Assembly (NCBI RefSeq): GCF_016862975.1 | Contig: NZ_BONZ01000013.1 | Location: forward strand, 434,001-498,000 | DNA length: 64,000 nt | Reading direction: 5' to 3' | Origin: Rugosimonospora africana | GTDB taxonomy: Bacteria; Actinomycetota; Actinomycetes; Mycobacteriales; Micromonosporaceae | Shown: positions 22,183-30,779 of the stretch, piece after piece | How positions within the stretch are numbered: position 1 is the stretch's first letter | Layout of the letters: each line of letters starts with the position of its first letter | Program-made: the position numbers and the translations under genes | The notes under the pieces: model-generated | What the model was told of the DNA's origin: nothing | The model's input: only the letters and a program-made list of their open reading frames with translations | Databases searched by the model: none

Positions 22183-23844
22183 ATGGCATCGCTTGGCGAA
22201 AGCGTCTCCACGACATCGACCGGCCTGGGTGCGGCGACCGCGAGACGAGTGAGCGCGCTGGTTCTGTCGGCGGTGCTGTCGGCCGGAACCGTGGCGGCGT
22301 CGCCGTCCTCCGCGCTGGCCGCCGAACCGGCCGTGGTGAACGGGGGCGGGTGGGCACATGCCGGTAGCGGCCCCGGCGCACCGGGCCTCGTCGCGCCCGC
22401 CGCCCCGGTCGGGTACCCGGTCACCGGCGTCGACGTGTCCAGCAACGATCACACCGGCGGCCGGAGCATCGACTGGGCCGGGCAGGCCAGAGCCGGCGTG
22501 AAGTTCGCGTACGTCAAGGCGACCGAGGGCACCGGATACGTCAACCCGTACTTCGACTCCGACTACCACGCCGCCAAGAACCAGGGCATCTTCGTCGGCG
22601 CGTACCACTTCGCCCGGCCCGACCGCGGCAACCCCGTCGGCCAGGCGGACGCCCTGGTCAACAACGCGCAGTACGCCAACGACGGGCTCACCCTGGTGCC
22701 GTTCCTGGACATCGAGTGGCCCTACGCGGCCCTCGGGCTGCCGGCCTGCTGGGGGCTGAGCACGGCGCAGATGTCGGCGTGGATCGGCGCGTTCGTCAAC
22801 GAGGTGCAGGCGCGCATCGGCAAGCCGCCGATGATCTATACCAACAGCAACTGGTGGAACCCGTGTACCGGTAACAACGCGACCTTCGGGTACCTGCCGC
22901 TGGACGTCGCCGCGTACACCACCTCGCCGCCGGTCCTGCCGGCCGGCTGGAACCGGTTCACCATCTGGCAGTACGCGGACGGCCCGTGGCCCGGCGACAA
23001 GGACGCCTTCAACGGGTCGCTGGCGGAGCTGGCCGCGTTCGCCGGCGTGAGCACCGTGCCGCTGACGCCGCGGTACGACTCGACGCTGGCCCGGACGCCG
23101 CAGGGCGACCTGCTGGTGTACCCGAACATCCACGGGCGCGGGGTGAACACCTTCGGCGCGCCGGCCCGCGTCGGCATCGGCTGGAACGGCATGGAGCCGA
23201 TCGACGCGGCCGACATCAACGGCGACGGCTTCGACGACATCCTGGCCCGGGATGGCCTGGGCCGGCTGTGGGTGTACTTCGACCGGCACGGCACCGGTAC
23301 CAGCTTGTTCGCGCCGCCGGTCCTGGTCGGTATCGGCTGGGGAGGCATGAACAACATCCAGCTCGGCGACGTGACCGGCGATCATCGGGCCGACATCGTG
23401 GCGCGCGACGGTTCCGGGCGCCTCTGGCTGTACCCGAGCGCGGGCGGCACCGGCACCACGACGTTCGGTGGGCCGGCGCTGGTCGGGGTCGGCTGGCAGG
23501 TGATGAACATCATCCGGGTGGGCGACCTGAACTCCGACGGCAAGGCCGACCTGGTCGCCCGAGACTCGTCCGGCAAGCTCTGGCTGTACCCGCGCAGCAG
23601 TGGCGTGAACGCCGGGACGTTCAGCGGCCCGATCCTGCTGGGCGTCGGCTGGAACCTGATGAACTCCATCTCGCTCGGCGACGTGAACGGCGACGGGCGC
23701 ACCGACCTGGTGGCGCGCGACAACCGGGGCGTGCTCTGGCTGTACCCGAACTCCGGCGGTGCCGGCGTCTATACCCTGGCCGGCCCGAGCCAGCTGGGCT
23801 TCGGCTGGGGCTCGATGACCGCACTGGACCTCGGTACGTTCTGA
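22183..23844 (+). CDS. secreted GH25 muramidase with FG-GAP/VCBS repeats
   Basis: 553 residues, ATG preceded by GGGGGGA at good distance. A Sec signal peptide ends near ASPSSALAAE (residue ~45). The GH25 lysozyme domain (~80-295) shows GVDVSSNDH, FAYVKATEGTGY, GAYHFARP and the catalytic strand PFLDIEWP (Asp-x-Glu). Four beta-propeller-type FG-GAP units follow at ~350-550, each with a D-x-N-x-D-G calcium loop and RLWVYF/LWLYP end: DINGDGFDD, DVTGDHRAD, DLNSDGKAD, DVNGDGRTD. It probably cleaves peptidoglycan outside the cell, with the repeats aiding substrate or metal binding. The first 190 bases upstream are non-coding leader. Confidence 0.92.
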   Translation: MASLGESVSTTSTGLGAATARRVSALVLSAVLSAGTVAASPSSALAAEPAVVNGGGWAHAGSGPGAPGLVAPAAPVGYPVTGVDVSSNDHTGGRSIDWAGQARAGVKFAYVKATEGTGYVNPYFDSDYHAAKNQGIFVGAYHFARPDRGNPVGQADALVNNAQYANDGLTLVPFLDIEWPYAALGLPACWGLSTAQMSAWIGAFVNEVQARIGKPPMIYTNSNWWNPCTGNNATFGYLPLDVAAYTTSPPVLPAGWNRFTIWQYADGPWPGDKDAFNGSLAELAAFAGVSTVPLTPRYDSTLARTPQGDLLVYPNIHGRGVNTFGAPARVGIGWNGMEPIDAADINGDGFDDILARDGLGRLWVYFDRHGTGTSLFAPPVLVGIGWGGMNNIQLGDVTGDHRADIVARDGSGRLWLYPSAGGTGTTTFGGPALVGVGWQVMNIIRVGDLNSDGKADLVARDSSGKLWLYPRSSGVNAGTFSGPILLGVGWNLMNSISLGDVNGDGRTDLVARDNRGVLWLYPNSGGAGVYTLAGPSQLGFGWGSMTALDLGTF

Positions 23845-23868
23845 TACCGACGTCCGTAAGCTGGGCGG

Positions 23869-24849
23869 ATGCCGTACCGCCCGCAGGTTGACCTGGATCG
23901 CCCGATCAAGGATCAGCTGATCCTGCGGACCGTGCCCGGTGCCGTGGACTACCTGGCCGAGGACGTGCGGGCGCTGGGGGCGCGGGTGCTGCGCCGGTAC
24001 CCGGACGGGCTGCTCGTCGAGTACGCCGGGCCGCTGCGCCCGCTGGCCGCCAGCCGGTACTTCGACGTGCTGGCGGTCGACCCGGCCGGGCTGGACGACT
24101 CCCGCGCGGACGGAGTGCTGGCCGCGCTGAACCCCGGCGGCGACACCGCGCCGGTCCGGTTCCGGGTCGGCGACCTGGGCGAGGACCGCTGGGCGATGCG
24201 CGACCGGTTGGAGTCGGGGTACGGCTGGGTGAACAGCCCGAACGCCTGGGACGTCAACGTCGAGCCGGGCGGCCTGGAGATCGGCGCCCTGTACCTGACC
24301 CAGCGCTTCGGCGAACTTCAGCGCACCCCCGCGTCGACCAATCCGGTCGTCGCCGCCGTGCTGACCCGGCTGGCGAAGATCGAGCCCGGGCAGACCGTGC
24401 TCGACCCGTTCTGCGGCGCGGGAACCCTGCTCGTGCACGCCGCCGAGATGGCCCGGCCCGGGCGGCTGCTCGGGTTCGACGTGCAGACCCGCTGGCTGCG
24501 CATGTCGGCCGAGAACCTGCGTACCCGCCGGGTCGCCGCGCTGCTGGGCCGGGCGGACGCCGCCGCCCTGCCGGTCGCCACCGGTGCGGTGGACCGGGTA
24601 CTGGCGAACCTCCCGTTCGGCAAGCGGGTCGGCTCGCACCGGGTCAACGCGCAGCTGTATCCGGCCGCGCTCGGTGAGATCGCCCGGGTGCTTCGGGGCA
24701 ACGGCCGGGCCGTGCTGCTGACCGACGACAAGCGGCTGTTCCGGGAGACCGTGCAACGCACCCGCCTGATTCGTGTGATCAAGGAGATAGTGCTGGCCAG
24801 GGGCGGTTTGCACCCATCCGCGTATGTGGTGGCGAAGCGCGGGCGATAG
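23869..24849 (+). CDS. Trm11/RlmKL-type RNA (guanine-N2) methyltransferase
   Basis: 326 residues. The Rossmann methyltransferase part begins near residue 160: TPASTNPVVAAVLTRLA, then LDPFCGAGTLLVHAAE (SAM motif I), LGFDVQTRWL, and VLANLPFGKRVG, the N-L/P-P-F motif IV that contacts the target base amine. The N-terminal third is a THUMP-like RNA-binding region without strong motifs. By family it should methylate tRNA or rRNA guanosine; the exact position is unknown. Starts 24 bases after the muramidase stop, but functions are unrelated. Confidence 0.8.
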   Translation: MPYRPQVDLDRPIKDQLILRTVPGAVDYLAEDVRALGARVLRRYPDGLLVEYAGPLRPLAASRYFDVLAVDPAGLDDSRADGVLAALNPGGDTAPVRFRVGDLGEDRWAMRDRLESGYGWVNSPNAWDVNVEPGGLEIGALYLTQRFGELQRTPASTNPVVAAVLTRLAKIEPGQTVLDPFCGAGTLLVHAAEMARPGRLLGFDVQTRWLRMSAENLRTRRVAALLGRADAAALPVATGAVDRVLANLPFGKRVGSHRVNAQLYPAALGEIARVLRGNGRAVLLTDDKRLFRETVQRTRLIRVIKEIVLARGGLHPSAYVVAKRGR

Positions 24850-24888
24850 CGGACTGTGAGCGACATCATCGCTCCCTGTACTGTGTTT

Positions 24889-24904
24889 GTAACAAGCACT
24901 TAAC
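24889..24904 (+). promoter_or_regulatory. tandem GTAAC-N6-TTAAC box upstream of otsA
   Basis: Two GTNAC-like half-sites 11 bases apart, the spacing of an OmpR-family dimer. It resembles boxes described for MtrA, and the boxes at 41750 and 42956 in this window. It lies about 90 bases before the otsA start. Assignment is inferred from pattern only. Confidence 0.35.
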
Positions 24905-24991
24905 GTTCCATCGGTAAGAACAGCGAGAACAGGTCATACCTCGCAGAAGGAATGACCTTCGCAGCTCCCTCCCCCAGGAGGTTCACCGGTC

Positions 24992-26386
24992 ATGCCGCAC
25001 AGTGCTCTCGTCGTGGTCGCCAACCGTCTGCCCATCGATGAGGCCGTGTTGGAATCCGGCGCACGGGAGTGGCGGCGCAGCCCGGGAGGGCTGGTCAGCG
25101 CGCTGCGGCCGATCCTGCAGGGCGACGGGACCAGCTGGATCGGTTGGGCCGGCAGCACCGGGCCCGCGCCCGACCTGCCGGACATCGACGGGGTGGCGCT
25201 GCGCGCCGTACCGCAGTCGCAGGAGGAGTTCGAGAACTACTACGAGGGGTTCGCCAACTCCACCATCTGGCCGCTGTACCACGACGCGGTCGAGCAGCCG
25301 ACCTTCCACCGCCGCTGGTGGGAGGCGTACCAGCGGATCAACCGCCGGTTCGCGGCGGCCGCCGCCGAGGCCGCGCCGCCGGGCGCGCTGGTCTGGGTGC
25401 AGGACTACCACCTGCAACTGGTCCCGGCGATGCTCCGTGAGCTGCGTCCCGACCTGCGCATCGGCTTCTTCATGCACATCCCGTTCCCGCCGCCGGAGCT
25501 GTTCAAGCAGATCCCGCGCCGGGCCGACCTACTGCGCGGGCTGCTCGGCGCCGACCTGGTCGGCTTCCAGGTGCCGGGTGGTGCCCGCAACTTCGTCCGG
25601 CTGATCGAGCGGGTGCTGGGGCTGCGTACCCGGCACAACGAGATCGAGGTCGACGGGCGGGTGGTACACGTCGGCGCGTTCCCGATCTCGGTCGACGTCG
25701 GGGAGTTGGAGGAGCTGGCCCGCTCCGAGGAGGTACGCGCCCAGGCCGCGCAGATCCGGGCGGACCTCGGCAACCCGGACCGCATCCTGCTCGGCGTGGA
25801 CCGGCTGGACTACACCAAGGGCATCGAGCACCGGCTCAAGGCATACCGGGAACTGCTCGCCGACGGCCGGGTGAAGGTGCCGAACACGGTGCTCGTCCAG
25901 GTCGCGGTACCGAGCCGGGAGCGTGTCGAGCACTACAAGGCGCTGCGCGAGAAGGTGGAGCGTGAGGTCGGCGGGATCAACGGCGAGTACGGCCGGCTCG
26001 GCGTGCCAGCCGTGCACTACCTCAACTGCTCGTACAACCGGGCCGAGTTGGCCGCGCTGTACCTGGCGGCCGACGTCATGGTGGTGACGCCACTGCGCGA
26101 CGGGATGAACCTGGTCGCCAAGGAGTACGTCGCCTGCCGGCACGACAACGGCGGCGCGCTGGTGCTCTCCGAGTTCGCCGGCGCGGCCCACGAACTGAAG
26201 CAGGCGTACCTGGTCAACCCGCACGACCTCGACGACTTGAAGGATTCTCTGGTGGGTGCGCTGGAGGCGGACCCGTCGGACACCGCCCGCCGGATGCGCG
26301 CGATGCGCCGGTACCTGCGCACCCACGACGTGACCGCCTGGGCCCGCGCGTACCTCTCCGCGCTGGAGTTCCCGGTCGGCCTCTGA
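24992..26386 (+). CDS. otsA: trehalose-6-phosphate synthase (GT20)
   Basis: 464 residues; joins UDP- or GDP-glucose to glucose-6-phosphate. All GT20 landmarks are present: GGLVSALRP (glucose phosphate loop), VWVQDYHLQLVPAMLR, FFMHIPFPPPELF, VDRLDYTKGIEHRLKAYREL (nucleotide-sugar binding), PLRDGMNLVAKEYVA and LSEFAGAAHEL. Start is fixed by AGGAGG ten bases upstream. No otsB phosphatase follows, so dephosphorylation is encoded elsewhere. A perfect hairpin terminates the gene. Confidence 0.95.
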   Translation: MPHSALVVVANRLPIDEAVLESGAREWRRSPGGLVSALRPILQGDGTSWIGWAGSTGPAPDLPDIDGVALRAVPQSQEEFENYYEGFANSTIWPLYHDAVEQPTFHRRWWEAYQRINRRFAAAAAEAAPPGALVWVQDYHLQLVPAMLRELRPDLRIGFFMHIPFPPPELFKQIPRRADLLRGLLGADLVGFQVPGGARNFVRLIERVLGLRTRHNEIEVDGRVVHVGAFPISVDVGELEELARSEEVRAQAAQIRADLGNPDRILLGVDRLDYTKGIEHRLKAYRELLADGRVKVPNTVLVQVAVPSRERVEHYKALREKVEREVGGINGEYGRLGVPAVHYLNCSYNRAELAALYLAADVMVVTPLRDGMNLVAKEYVACRHDNGGALVLSEFAGAAHELKQAYLVNPHDLDDLKDSLVGALEADPSDTARRMRAMRRYLRTHDVTAWARAYLSALEFPVGL

Positions 26387-26394
26387 ACGCGACG

Positions 26395-26423
26395 CGGCCG
26401 GGCACACACCGTGTGCCCGGCCG
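26395..26423. terminator. 13-bp hairpin between otsA and chitinase
   Basis: CGGCCGGGCACAC (26395-26407) pairs perfectly with 26411-26423 around a 3-base loop, placed between the two convergent stops. Confidence 0.85.
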
Positions 26424-26440
26424 CCGACTGTGCTCCGGTG

Positions 26441-28321
26441 TCAGCAGGCGCCGTTGTCGGTCCAGACGCCTTGGCTGTTGTTGCCGGGGATGTCGCCCTG
26501 GGTCCACCACTTGGCGGTCCATTTGTGGCCGTTGTAGGAGACGACGGCTCCGCCGGTGTAGGCGGTGGAGGAGTTCCAGGCGGTCAGGCCGGTGCAGGAG
26601 CCGCCGGCTGGTGGGGTGGTGGGTCCTCCGCCGGTGCAGGCGCCGTTGTCGGTCCAGACGCCTTGGCTGTTGTTGCCGGGGATGTCGCCCTGGGTCCACC
26701 ACTTCGCGGTCCAGGTGTGGCCGTTGTAGGACACGACCGCTCCGCCGTTGTACGCGGTGCCCGCACTCCACGCCGCCGCCGTGCAGCCGCCGGTACCGCC
26801 GGTCGGGGTCGGCGACGAACTCGGTGACGGGCTCGGCGATCCCGGCCTGGTCGCGGACGGTGACGCGCTCGGCTGTGCGGTGGAGCAGCCGGCCGTCGCG
26901 CCGTTGGTGTCGTTGACGATGTCGTTGAACAGGGTGGCCGCCGGATCCATCGCCTCCAGCGAGTACATCATCGCCCCGGCCAGGCCGTTGCAGTGCTGGT
27001 AGTCGGCCTTCGCCTGGATCGACTGGGCCGAGTCACCGGACCACAGCGTGGTGCCGTCGTAGAACCAGGCGCCCTTGGTGGTCGGGTCGAAGAACGTGCG
27101 CGACGGGTTGTCGACGAAGCCGGTCAGCTCTTTGTAGAAGGAGACACCGGCGACGCTGCCGGAGTACACGTGGCCGGGCGCCGGGGCGCTGGCCGGCTGG
27201 TACAGGCCGTGGTTGCTGCCGGCGGCCACTCCGGTCCAGCCGCGGTAGTACAGCGGGTACCCGAGGGTGAGCTTGCTCGCCGGGAAGCCGCCCGGAATGC
27301 CGTAGCTCGCGTCGCCGGTGAGGTACGCCTTGACCGCCGCGTCGGTCGAGTACTTCCCGTTGCCCGGCGGCACCGGGGCGGACGGGTCGTTGGGCGAGCC
27401 GTACAAGGGATCCTGGAGATTGGTCGGGCCGGTGGGCTCGAAGCCGCCGTGCATGTCGTAGGTCATCGCGTTGGCGTAGTCCAGGTACTGACCGATCTTG
27501 TTGGTCTCCACGTTCGCGATCTTGTCCTGGCCGGCCGGCACCGCCGCGGTCAGGTATTTCCTCGTCCCGCCGAGCGCGTTCAGCTCGGTACGGAACTCGG
27601 CCAGCAGGGCGGTGTAGTTCTGCTTGTCGGCCGCGCTGAGGTGGTTGCCGAGGTGCCCGGCGGTGCCCGGGTACTCCCAGTCGATGTCGAAGCCGTCGAA
27701 GATGCCGGCGCCGGTGCCCGGGCCGCCGTACCCGGCGTCGGTCGGCAGGTTGCCCTTGATGAACATGTCGACGCAGGAGCCGACGAACTTCTTCCGGGAG
27801 GCGTCGGTCGCCGCGACGTCGGAGAAGTATTTCGAGTACGTCCAACCGCCGATCGACAGCAGGATCTTCAGGTTCGGATACTTGGCCTTCAGCTGCTTGA
27901 GCTGGTTGAAGTTGCCGGCGATCGGCTGGCCCCAGGCGTCGGCGACGCCGCTGACGCTGGTCGACGCGTCGTAGGTCTTCTCGTAGTCGGCGAACTGATC
28001 GCCCGCGCCGTCGCCGGCATTCGGGTTGTTCTCGTCCTGCGAGGCGGCGTGGTTGGCCTCGAAACAGGTCAGGTTCGTCGGGTCGATGTTCTCGAAGGCG
28101 TAGATCAGGTAGTCCAGCTTGCCCGCGATGCCCTCGGTGTCGAGGTTCTTCGGATAGAACGCGTTCTGATAGATGCCCCACTGGGTGAAGTAGGCGAACT
28201 TCACGCCACCGCTCGTCGTCGCCGCCGAGGCGGTACCGCTGGCGAGCGTGGCGAACGCCGCGCCGCCCGCCGCCACCAACGCCGCCGCGGCGACCGCGGC
28301 CAGGCGCATGGATCTGCGCAT
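26441..28321 (-). CDS. secreted GH18 chitinase with two C-terminal chitin-binding modules
   Basis: 626 residues; ATG with AAGGGAG upstream. Signal peptide to about residue 40 (ATLASGTASAA). The GH18 barrel runs to ~455 with LLSIGGWTYS and the catalytic DGFDIDWEYP (D-x-x-D-x-D-x-E). After a Pro/Ser linker come two CBM5/12-like modules, each with NGHTWTAKWWTQGDIPGNN or the same with K for T. The two modules are almost identical over about 130 bases (26441-26570 and 26630-26760), pointing to recent duplication or gene conversion. It should cleave chitin extracellularly. An AT-rich palindrome upstream (28359-28384) is a candidate operator. Confidence 0.95.
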   Translation of the reverse strand: MRRSMRLAAVAAAALVAAGGAAFATLASGTASAATTSGGVKFAYFTQWGIYQNAFYPKNLDTEGIAGKLDYLIYAFENIDPTNLTCFEANHAASQDENNPNAGDGAGDQFADYEKTYDASTSVSGVADAWGQPIAGNFNQLKQLKAKYPNLKILLSIGGWTYSKYFSDVAATDASRKKFVGSCVDMFIKGNLPTDAGYGGPGTGAGIFDGFDIDWEYPGTAGHLGNHLSAADKQNYTALLAEFRTELNALGGTRKYLTAAVPAGQDKIANVETNKIGQYLDYANAMTYDMHGGFEPTGPTNLQDPLYGSPNDPSAPVPPGNGKYSTDAAVKAYLTGDASYGIPGGFPASKLTLGYPLYYRGWTGVAAGSNHGLYQPASAPAPGHVYSGSVAGVSFYKELTGFVDNPSRTFFDPTTKGAWFYDGTTLWSGDSAQSIQAKADYQHCNGLAGAMMYSLEAMDPAATLFNDIVNDTNGATAGCSTAQPSASPSATRPGSPSPSPSSSPTPTGGTGGCTAAAWSAGTAYNGGAVVSYNGHTWTAKWWTQGDIPGNNSQGVWTDNGACTGGGPTTPPAGGSCTGLTAWNSSTAYTGGAVVSYNGHKWTAKWWTQGDIPGNNSQGVWTDNGAC

Positions 28322-28358
28322 CGGACTCCCTTCCCGAACCGACCCCCGCAATCAGTTA

Positions 28359-28384
28359 ATAAACCTAAATGTTTAGAGGTTTAT
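28359..28384. promoter_or_regulatory. AT-rich nested palindrome upstream of chitinase
   Basis: An 8-base arm pair ATAAACCT...AGGTTTAT surrounds an inner CTAAA-TG-TTTAG dyad, 38 bases before the start codon. Its base composition contrasts sharply with the surroundings. It is not the usual DasR site (ACTGGTCTAGACCA-like); a ROK- or GntR-family sugar repressor is a guess. Confidence 0.55.
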
Positions 28385-28515
28385 ATCAGCAACGGAGATC
28401 GATCGACAAGAGTCAGTGTGCGACTCGGCCGCGGAATCGGGTCGACGGCGGGACGCGGCGCGGGCCAGCGCTCGGCCCACGTGGGTGGCTGGGCCGAGCG
28501 ACGGCCCAGTTGGGG

Positions 28516-29229
28516 TCAGCCCCGATCGCGGCCGTCGTCCCCGGCAAGGCGCCGAAGCCACTGGCGCAGCAGCGCGGTCTCGGCCGGGGTCAGCCGGTCC
28601 GGGGTCTCGGGCAGCGCCGCGTCCAGGGCCAGCGCGCGGGCGGCGAGCGGGCTGGCGGTCTCGTCCCGTACCGGGTGCGTCCCGGTCGCGATCGCGTCCA
28701 GTACGGCCTCCCGTACCCGCGCCGACAGTTCCCCGTCGCGCTGCTGTTCCGGCTGGGCGATCAGGGTCAGGGCCACCCCGAGCCCGGCGGCGTGCAGCAT
28801 CGTGGCCGCCGCCTCGACCGGTACCCGGAGCCGTCCGGCGTGCGCGACCCGGCGGAGTATGCCGAGCAGGATCTCGTGCGCCTCGGTGGCCGCGGCCGGC
28901 GTGTGCCCGGGTCGGACATTCTGGTACATGAGGGCGTAAAAGGTCGGATGGGTGAGCGCGAACTCGACGTGTACGTCCCAGCCGTGGCGCAGGTCCTCGA
29001 TCGGGTCCTCGCTCGCACCGGCCGCCTGCTTGCCCTCCAGGTATCGCTCGAACCCGTATGCGGTCACCGCCTCGATCAGGCCCCGCTTGTCGCCGAAGAT
29101 CCGGTACAGCGTGGGTGCCTGCACGTTCGCCGCTGCCGCCACGGCGCGCGTGGACAGGGCGTCGCTCCCGGACTCGACCAGCAGTCGAGCGGTGGCGTCG
29201 AGGATGCGTTCACGGACGTCTGGGCTCAC
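28516..29229 (-). CDS. TetR-family transcriptional repressor
   Basis: 237 residues from a GTG. The N-terminal helix-turn-helix reads RERILDATARLLVESG, STRAVAAAANVQAPTLYRIF and GDKRGLIEAV. The C-terminal helical ligand domain is long and Ala/Arg-rich, with a tail (RLTPAETALLRQWLRRLAG) that may aid dimerisation. It is divergent from an aldo-keto reductase gene, and two inverted repeats sit in the 88-base gap, so autoregulation plus control of the reductase is likely. The inducer is unknown. Confidence 0.9.
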   Translation of the reverse strand: MSPDVRERILDATARLLVESGSDALSTRAVAAAANVQAPTLYRIFGDKRGLIEAVTAYGFERYLEGKQAAGASEDPIEDLRHGWDVHVEFALTHPTFYALMYQNVRPGHTPAAATEAHEILLGILRRVAHAGRLRVPVEAAATMLHAAGLGVALTLIAQPEQQRDGELSARVREAVLDAIATGTHPVRDETASPLAARALALDAALPETPDRLTPAETALLRQWLRRLAGDDGRDRG

Positions 29230-29252
29230 GCTTGCAACGCTATCAGATCGGT

Positions 29253-29293
29253 GTTAGCGTCGCTAACGACTGATGTTAACGACGCTAGCTAAC
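29253..29293. promoter_or_regulatory. pair of TetR-type operators
   Basis: Site 1 (29253-29267) is the perfect dyad GTTAGCG-T-CGCTAAC. Site 2 (29275-29293) has the same outer half-sites GTTA...TAAC with an inserted TAGC and one change. Both lie between the divergent TetR and reductase starts. Confidence 0.75.
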
Positions 29294-29317
29294 AGCGATA
29301 GCACGAGGAGACTCGCA

Positions 29318-30313
29318 ATGAAGATCCACAACCTGGGAGCGACCGGCCCACGTGTCTCCGCGCTCGGCCTCGGCCTCATGGGCATGTCTGACATGTACGG
29401 GCCGGCCGACGAGGCCGAGTCGATCGCCACGATCCACGCCGCGCTCGACGCCGGCATCACGCTGCTCGACACCGGCGACTTCTACGGCATGGGCCGCAAC
29501 GAGCTGCTCCTGCGGGAGGCGCTGCGCGGGCGCGACCGGGACAGCGTGGTGATCAGTGTCAAGTTCGGCGCGCAGCGCGACCCGGGCGGCAACTGGATCG
29601 GGTACGACGCCCGGCCCAGCGCGGTGAAGACCGCCCTGTCGTACAGCCTGAACCGGCTCGGCACCGACTACATCGACGTCTACCGGCCGGCCCGGCTGGA
29701 CCCGTCGGTACCCGTCGAGGACACCATCGGCGCCATCGCCGAGATGGTGGACGCCGGTTACGTACGGCACATCGGCCTGTCCGAGGTCGGTGCGGCGACC
29801 CTGCGCCGGGCCGCGGCCGTCCACCCGATCGCGGACCTGCAGATCGAGTACTCGCTGCTCTACCGCGGCATCGAGAAGGAGATCCTGCCGACCGCCCGGG
29901 AACTCGGGATCGGCATCACCGCCTACGGCGTGCTGACCCGTGGCCTGCTCTCCGGCCACTGGACGGCGGACCGGGAGCTGTCCGCCCGCGACTTCCGCGG
30001 CCACAGCCCGCGGTTCCAGGGCGACAACCTGCGCCAGAACCTGGTCCTGGTGGAGGCGCTGCGGAAGGTCGCCGAGCAGCGCAACGTCACGGTGGCCCAG
30101 GTGGCCATCGCCTGGGTCGCGTCCCGGGGCGAGGACATCGTGCCGCTGGTCGGCGCGCGCCGCCGCGACCGGCTGGCCGAGGCGCTCGGTGCCAGCGAGC
30201 TCACCCTGTCGCCGGAGGACCTGGTCGCCATCGAAGCGGCGGTACCCGCCGGCGCGGCGGTCGGCGACCGCTACCCGACCGCGCAGCTGGGCTCGCTGGA
30301 CAGCGAGCGCTGA
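29318..30313 (+). CDS. aldo/keto reductase, actinobacterial subgroup lacking the usual active-site His
   Basis: 331 residues; ATG after GAGGAG. The barrel carries LDTGDFYG (catalytic Asp and Tyr), ISVKFGAQRD (catalytic Lys) and the NADPH-binding end PLVGARRRDRLAEALGA. At the strand that normally reads Y-x-x-H-R-x-D, this protein has YRPARLDP, so the catalytic His is replaced. The same PARLDP form is common in related actinobacterial reductases (recalled, not searched). It probably reduces a small carbonyl compound; control by the divergent TetR suggests a xenobiotic or metabolite-induced detoxification step. Confidence 0.88.
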   Translation: MKIHNLGATGPRVSALGLGLMGMSDMYGPADEAESIATIHAALDAGITLLDTGDFYGMGRNELLLREALRGRDRDSVVISVKFGAQRDPGGNWIGYDARPSAVKTALSYSLNRLGTDYIDVYRPARLDPSVPVEDTIGAIAEMVDAGYVRHIGLSEVGAATLRRAAAVHPIADLQIEYSLLYRGIEKEILPTARELGIGITAYGVLTRGLLSGHWTADRELSARDFRGHSPRFQGDNLRQNLVLVEALRKVAEQRNVTVAQVAIAWVASRGEDIVPLVGARRRDRLAEALGASELTLSPEDLVAIEAAVPAGAAVGDRYPTAQLGSLDSER

Positions 30314-30319
30314 CGCGCT

Positions 30320-30363
30320 CCGCCCGGTGACGGTGAGCGGTGCCGCTCACCGTCACCGGGCGG
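30320..30363. terminator. 21-bp near-perfect long hairpin
   Basis: Arms 30320-30340 and 30343-30363 are exact reverse complements separated by two bases. It follows the reductase stop by seven bases and overlaps the last codons of the convergent small membrane gene, so it serves both. Confidence 0.85.
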
Positions 30364-30622
30364 CCGGGCGATCGCTCACCGGGTCCGGTCGGCTGCCGGC
30401 CGGTGGCCGCCCGTACCGTCGCACCAGCGCGGTCACGACCGCCGCGCCGAAGACCAGCCCAGGTCCACAGTGGACCGCGAGTACGCCGATCAGGCTCGGC
30501 CCACCCCAGTCGTGCCGGTACGTCGACGGGTCGCTCAGGTTGATGACGAACGGTTCCACGACCGCCCGGCCGAACAGGTAGAGACCGACGATGAAACCAA
30601 ATGCCAAGAGGACTTTCCGCAC
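30353..30622 (-). CDS. small two-helix membrane protein, unknown function
   Basis: 89 residues. Residues 5-25 (LLAFGFIVGLYLFGRAVVEP) and ~42-65 (SLIGVLAVHCGPGLVFGAAV) are membrane helices; the C-terminal tail is Pro/Arg-rich. I recognise no family. Its 3' end forms half of the long terminator hairpin shared with the reductase gene. Confidence 0.6.
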   Translation of the reverse strand: MRKVLLAFGFIVGLYLFGRAVVEPFVINLSDPSTYRHDWGGPSLIGVLAVHCGPGLVFGAAVVTALVRRYGRPPAGSRPDPVSDRPAAR

Positions 30623-30779
30623 GTTGGGCTCCTTACCTCTGCTAACGCGTCAACGGTAGGAACGCGCGACCCCGAAACACCTCAGGGACGTTCCCCTCAG
30701 ATCCCGGATCTCGACCGGCGGTACCGGCGGATTCCACGCGGCCACGGTTAGCCACGCGCCGAGCGGGAAAACCGCGGCA

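Noticed and set aside
22069-24813. A 914-codon open frame on the minus strand opposite the muramidase and methyltransferase genes
   Set aside because: It is an antisense shadow of two well-supported plus-strand genes in high-GC DNA; its translation is low-complexity Arg/Gly/Val without motifs.
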